DNA of 8,019 nucleotides from an uncultured Marvinbryantia sp. GTDB taxonomy: Bacteria > Bacillota > Clostridia > Lachnospirales > Lachnospiraceae. This document shows positions 5,541 to 8,019 of this stretch, one piece after another. The position numbers were made by a program, and so were the translations under genes. Location: NCBI GenBank assembly GCA_934373455.1, contig CAKRON010000108.1:1-8019 (forward strand). Direction: 5' to 3'. Every line of letters begins with the position of its first letter. The first letter of the stretch is position 1. The notes beneath the pieces are model-generated. The model searched no databases. It was not told the DNA's origin and saw only the letters and a program-made list of their open reading frames with translations.

Positions 5541-6593
5541 ATGGAATGGAATGAATATAAAATTGCATTTATTGAAGCAGCACGAAAAAGTGGGGAAAAT
5601 AATGCATACTGTGAAAAATATTTGAATTATGCGGAGCAGCTATGGATGCACCATATGCCTGTTATTTATACGCAGGAACATTTATGTGCCTTGCTGGGCT
5701 ATCTGCCGCCATATGTATATGCTGCGGCAAATGCACCGGAAGATTTTTATCGGCAGTTTTTAATTCCGAAAAAGAATGGTGGAAGTCGAAAGATTTCAGA
5801 GCCATTGCCTAATCTGAAGGAAATTCAGGAGTGGATTTTGAAATATATTTTATATAAAGCAGAAATCAGCACTTACGCAAAAGCATATATTCCAGGAAAG
5901 TCAGTAAAAGATAATGTGCGTTTTCACAGAAGACAGAAAAAGGTATTGTCATTAGATATTAAGGCCTTTTACGATCACTTGACTGACTGGATGGTATTTC
6001 AGTTTTTTATAGAAAAAGGATATAATGAGGCTGTAGCTATGATGCTGACAGGCTTATGTTGTTTAAGAGGATGCCTGCCGCAGGGAGCACCAACAAGTGC
6101 GGCACTTTCCAATCTGCTAATGGTAGAGTTTGATGAAAAAGTAGGATTGTTTTGTAAAGAAAAAAAGATCCGATATACACGATATGCAGATGATATGACA
6201 TTTTCGGGAGATTTTGATGAGCTAGAAGTAATACGTTTCGTCAGGCAGGAATTAAAATCCATGGGATTGCATTTGAATAAGAAAAAAACAAGAATGCGCA
6301 AACAGGGACAGCAGCAGGAAGTTACAGGAATAGTTGTCAATTATAAAACACAGCTTCCCAAAAGTATTCGTAAAGAAATTCGCAAAAATATGTATTATAT
6401 TCAAAAATTTGGGCTGGAATCTCATTTGGAATATATAGGTCTGGAGTGCAGGAATTACCGAGAGCATTTACTGGGGCAAATAGGTTATGCATTATTTATT
6501 AATCCGAAAGATCAGGAAATGAAGCGGTATAAGGAGATTATTCATGATGTGGATATTTGTTGCAAAAAGCAGACGCCAGACAGGTTTGTATAA
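5541..6593 (+). CDS. Retron reverse transcriptase
   Basis: A 350-residue RNA-directed DNA polymerase that primes from the 2'-OH of a G in msr and copies msd into msDNA. Numbering from the ATG at 5541: FLIPKKNGGSRKISEP (73-88) is the N-terminal fingers motif; IPGKSVKDNVRFH (117-129) contains a variant of the retron NAxxH motif (N125, H129, Val in place of Ala); Asp139 in LSLDIKAFY is the motif A catalytic acid; LPQGAPTSAALSNL (179-192) is motif B'; YADD (215-218) is motif C; and VTG (261-263) is the second retron hallmark, in the thumb region. The length suits stand-alone retron enzymes, and all catalytic residues are present. A GTG at 5532 could add three residues, but AGGTGG (5530-5535) sits five bases before the ATG, which I prefer. 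The enzyme directly follows its RNA gene, and the gene lacks an obvious terminator. Confidence 0.93.
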   Translation: MEWNEYKIAFIEAARKSGENNAYCEKYLNYAEQLWMHHMPVIYTQEHLCALLGYLPPYVYAAANAPEDFYRQFLIPKKNGGSRKISEPLPNLKEIQEWILKYILYKAEISTYAKAYIPGKSVKDNVRFHRRQKKVLSLDIKAFYDHLTDWMVFQFFIEKGYNEAVAMMLTGLCCLRGCLPQGAPTSAALSNLLMVEFDEKVGLFCKEKKIRYTRYADDMTFSGDFDELEVIRFVRQELKSMGLHLNKKKTRMRKQGQQQEVTGIVVNYKTQLPKSIRKEIRKNMYYIQKFGLESHLEYIGLECRNYREHLLGQIGYALFINPKDQEMKRYKEIIHDVDICCKKQTPDRFV

Positions 6594-6874
6594 TTACAGT
6601 TGAAGCTGGAGTGCCGGCGGATCAGCTTGCCAGTTATTCTGTTAGACAGTAAAATCAAAATACGCTGGGGTAGAGTATATTCAGCCTCGGTAGTATGCAG
6701 AAAAAAGCAAATTAAATAACAGCGTGTCGCCTCCTGGTTACTTAAGTGATGAGTTAGATGCCCATTTTTTAACTCCTAAAGTTGAAGTTTATGGAAGATA
6801 GCTCTTGCAAAATGCATGATATTGGAATAAGATAAATGGGAAAATTATGGATAAAGCAAGAAAAGAGGAGAATA
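6594..6874. other. Intergenic stretch after the retron, no recognisable gene
   Basis: About 280 bases. Seen: a 38-codon open stretch from TTG at 6600 to a TAA near 6716, with no ATG, no ribosome binding site and no resemblance I can name; a hairpin AAGCTG/CAGCTT (6603-6608 and 6623-6628) without a T-run; an inverted repeat GAGTTA/TAACTC (6751-6756 and 6770-6775); and the 8-base direct repeat AGTTGAAG at 6598 and 6780. The first ~180 bases look more GC-rich than the rest of the intergenic DNA, so they could be a decayed gene or the old edge of an insertion. Confidence 0.4.
6805..6833 (+). promoter_or_regulatory. Candidate promoter of the LCP gene
   Basis: TTGCAA (6805-6810), 17 bases, TAAGAT (6828-6833), each matching four of six consensus bases. 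Transcription would start near 6840, leaving a leader of about 35 bases before the ATG at 6875 and excluding the upstream ATG at 6836. Confidence 0.4.
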
Positions 6875-7780
6875 ATGAGATTATTAAAAAAACTAATCAT
6901 TGGTTTCGTGACAGCCGTACTTATGATCGGTGCGTGTATGGGAACTGTACTTGCTGAAGAAGAGACAGAAAGTGAAACACAGTTACAGGAGGATACAGAA
7001 TCAGGTACATATAATGTTCTGTTAATTGGTGTAGACAGAAGAGATGATTCCTGGTATGGCAACTCAGATGTTATGCTTTTGGTTACTGTGAATCCACAGA
7101 AGGAAAAGATATATCTGACATCATTTATGCGAGATTTGTATGCAGATATTCCTGGTATAGGCGTACATAAGTTGAATGCGGCCTGTGCGAATGGCGGCGC
7201 AGAACTGTGTGTACAGACGATTAAAGAGAACTATCAGGTTCAGATTGATAATTATGCAATGGTAGATTTCAATTCTATGGCAGAGATCGTAGATGCAATC
7301 GATGGAGTGGATCTTGAGATTTCTGATGCAGAGATGGAATACATTAATGCTCATATTGCAAGCCAGTATTCTCTGGCAGGAAAGGATGATCCTGTATATC
7401 TGGATCATGCAGGAGAAGTGTGGCTGAATGGATATCAGGCAGTTGTATATTCCAGAAACCGCAGTACAGGCGGTACATCTGATTTTGGACGTACAGAGCG
7501 TCAGCGTAAGCTGTTGACAGCGATTTTTGAGAAAGCACAGTCTGATTATGAAGAAACACAGTCATCCGGTACACTTCAGACATTGTTATCATATGCATCT
7601 CACGATTTGACAGGTGCGGATACTTTAAAATTGATGATGAAAGTATCAGACTGGCTGACTTATGAGATTGAAGAAGTTCGTGTGCCGTTTGATGATATGT
7701 ATTATATTGATAACGAGATATTAACACCGACTGATATGTCGGCTACAAGAGAAAAATTACAGGACATTCTCTACAGATAA
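6875..7780 (+). CDS. LytR-CpsA-Psr (LCP) family cell-wall glycopolymer transferase
   Basis: A 301-residue envelope protein. Numbering from the ATG at 6875: a positively charged start and hydrophobic segment (7-27) form a signal peptide or anchor, with possible cleavage after VLA (25-27) or, less likely, a lipobox at Cys21. The LCP domain runs from about residue 46 to 220: YNVLLIGVDRR (46-56), SDVMLLVTVNP (64-74), LTSFMRDLYADIPG (81-94) with the conserved Arg86-Asp87, KLNAACANGG (99-108), VDFNSMAEIVDAIDGVDLEI (130-149), and LNGYQAVVYSRNR (184-196) followed by DFGRTERQRKLL (203-214). These are the arginines and aspartates that bind the polyprenyl pyrophosphate substrate. LCP proteins transfer teichoic acids or capsular glycans from lipid carriers to peptidoglycan outside the membrane, which fits the UDP-sugar genes nearby. 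The start at 6875 is chosen for AGAGGAG (6864-6870), four bases upstream; the ATG at 6836 has no such site and would put charged residues before the signal. A terminator follows. Confidence 0.92.
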   Translation: MRLLKKLIIGFVTAVLMIGACMGTVLAEEETESETQLQEDTESGTYNVLLIGVDRRDDSWYGNSDVMLLVTVNPQKEKIYLTSFMRDLYADIPGIGVHKLNAACANGGAELCVQTIKENYQVQIDNYAMVDFNSMAEIVDAIDGVDLEISDAEMEYINAHIASQYSLAGKDDPVYLDHAGEVWLNGYQAVVYSRNRSTGGTSDFGRTERQRKLLTAIFEKAQSDYEETQSSGTLQTLLSYASHDLTGADTLKLMMKVSDWLTYEIEEVRVPFDDMYYIDNEILTPTDMSATREKLQDILYR

Positions 7781-7843
7781 GCAAGTGTAGAGTCAGAACT
7801 TGGAAACAATATGCGAATTCCATAAAGATTTTAGAAATGATGA

Positions 7844-7885
7844 GACTGTTGCTCTGGCAGAGATATTGCCGGCAACAGTCTTTTT
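7844..7885 (+). terminator. Intrinsic terminator of the LCP gene
   Basis: GACTGTTGC (7844-7852) pairs perfectly with GCAACAGTC (7872-7880). Inside it GGCA (7856-7859) pairs with TGCC (7867-7870), and TTTTT (7881-7885) follows. It lies about 60 bases after the LCP stop codon and should end that plus-strand transcript. Confidence 0.85.
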
Positions 7886-8019
7886 GTCTGCTCTGAGATT
7901 CTCAATTTTCAAGGGTATTACAGTGTCAGACTAATTTGCTTTGTAAGCGTCCAATAAGAGGGTGTATCGAAATTTCTGGCTGTTGCATGTAAACTATTGA
8001 TTAGAGTTTTGGGAGTTGA

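Noticed and set aside
5284..5568. Open frames of 78 and 94 codons on both strands across the gap before the reverse transcriptase
   Set aside because: They overlap the palindromic retron RNA, which reads similarly on both strands. They lack convincing ribosome binding sites and resemble no protein.
6836..6874. Upstream ATG at 6836 as the LCP start
   Set aside because: It has no ribosome binding site and would precede the signal segment with a charged stretch. The ATG at 6875 has AGAGGAG at proper spacing.
7951..7975. GAGGGTGTATCGAAATTTC-like stretch resembling an insertion-sequence end
   Set aside because: There is no matching inverted copy, no transposase and no target duplication in the window; the resemblance is an impression only.

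Overview
The window looks like a chromosomal segment of a low-GC Gram-positive anaerobe, most likely a gut clostridium of the Lachnospiraceae. The grounds are AT-rich intergenic DNA, AGGAG-type ribosome binding sites, frequent AGA/AAA codons, and a LytR-CpsA-Psr protein, a VanZ-like protein and a UDP-sugar operon of Gram-positive type. The genus call is inference; no rRNA or marker gene is present.

Layout. (1) 1-504, plus strand: an intrinsic terminator from a gene outside the window, a second hairpin, then a small ASCH-domain gene. (2) 553-3295, minus strand: a two-gene UDP-sugar operon. The first gene is a UDP-glucose 6-dehydrogenase carrying an N-terminal XRE-type helix-turn-helix; the second is a UDP-glucuronate 4-epimerase-like enzyme. 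A strong promoter at 3267-3295 overlaps a perfect 16-bp dyad, and a factor-independent terminator follows the epimerase. Together the enzymes would make UDP-glucuronate and then UDP-galacturonate for cell-surface polysaccharide. (3) 3386-3919, plus strand: a VanZ-like membrane protein, divergent from the dehydrogenase. (4) 4107-6593, plus strand: a complete retron, in the order phosphoribosyltransferase-like effector, small winged-helix protein, msr-msd non-coding RNA, retron reverse transcriptase. (5) 6594-6874: an intergenic stretch with no recognisable gene. (6) 6875-7780, plus strand: an LCP-family cell-wall glycopolymer transferase with its own terminator. The last ~130 bases (7886-8019) hold nothing I can call.

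The retron is the main discovery. The RNA gene lies in the ~250-base gap between the winged-helix gene and the reverse transcriptase. It is bounded by a perfect 15-bp inverted repeat (a1 at 5306-5320, a2 at 5509-5523) and contains at least five hairpins. It has its own extended -10 promoter inside the 3' end of the winged-helix gene, with a predicted start almost exactly at a1. In known retrons the reverse transcriptase and its RNA-linked DNA (msDNA) hold a toxic effector in check and release it on phage infection. Here the effector would be the phosphoribosyltransferase-like protein, probably working with the winged-helix protein. The retron sits among cell-surface polysaccharide genes, which looks like a defence cassette in an envelope-biosynthesis neighbourhood. 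A second unusual item is the fusion of a DNA-binding domain to a metabolic dehydrogenase, with an operator-like dyad on its own promoter.
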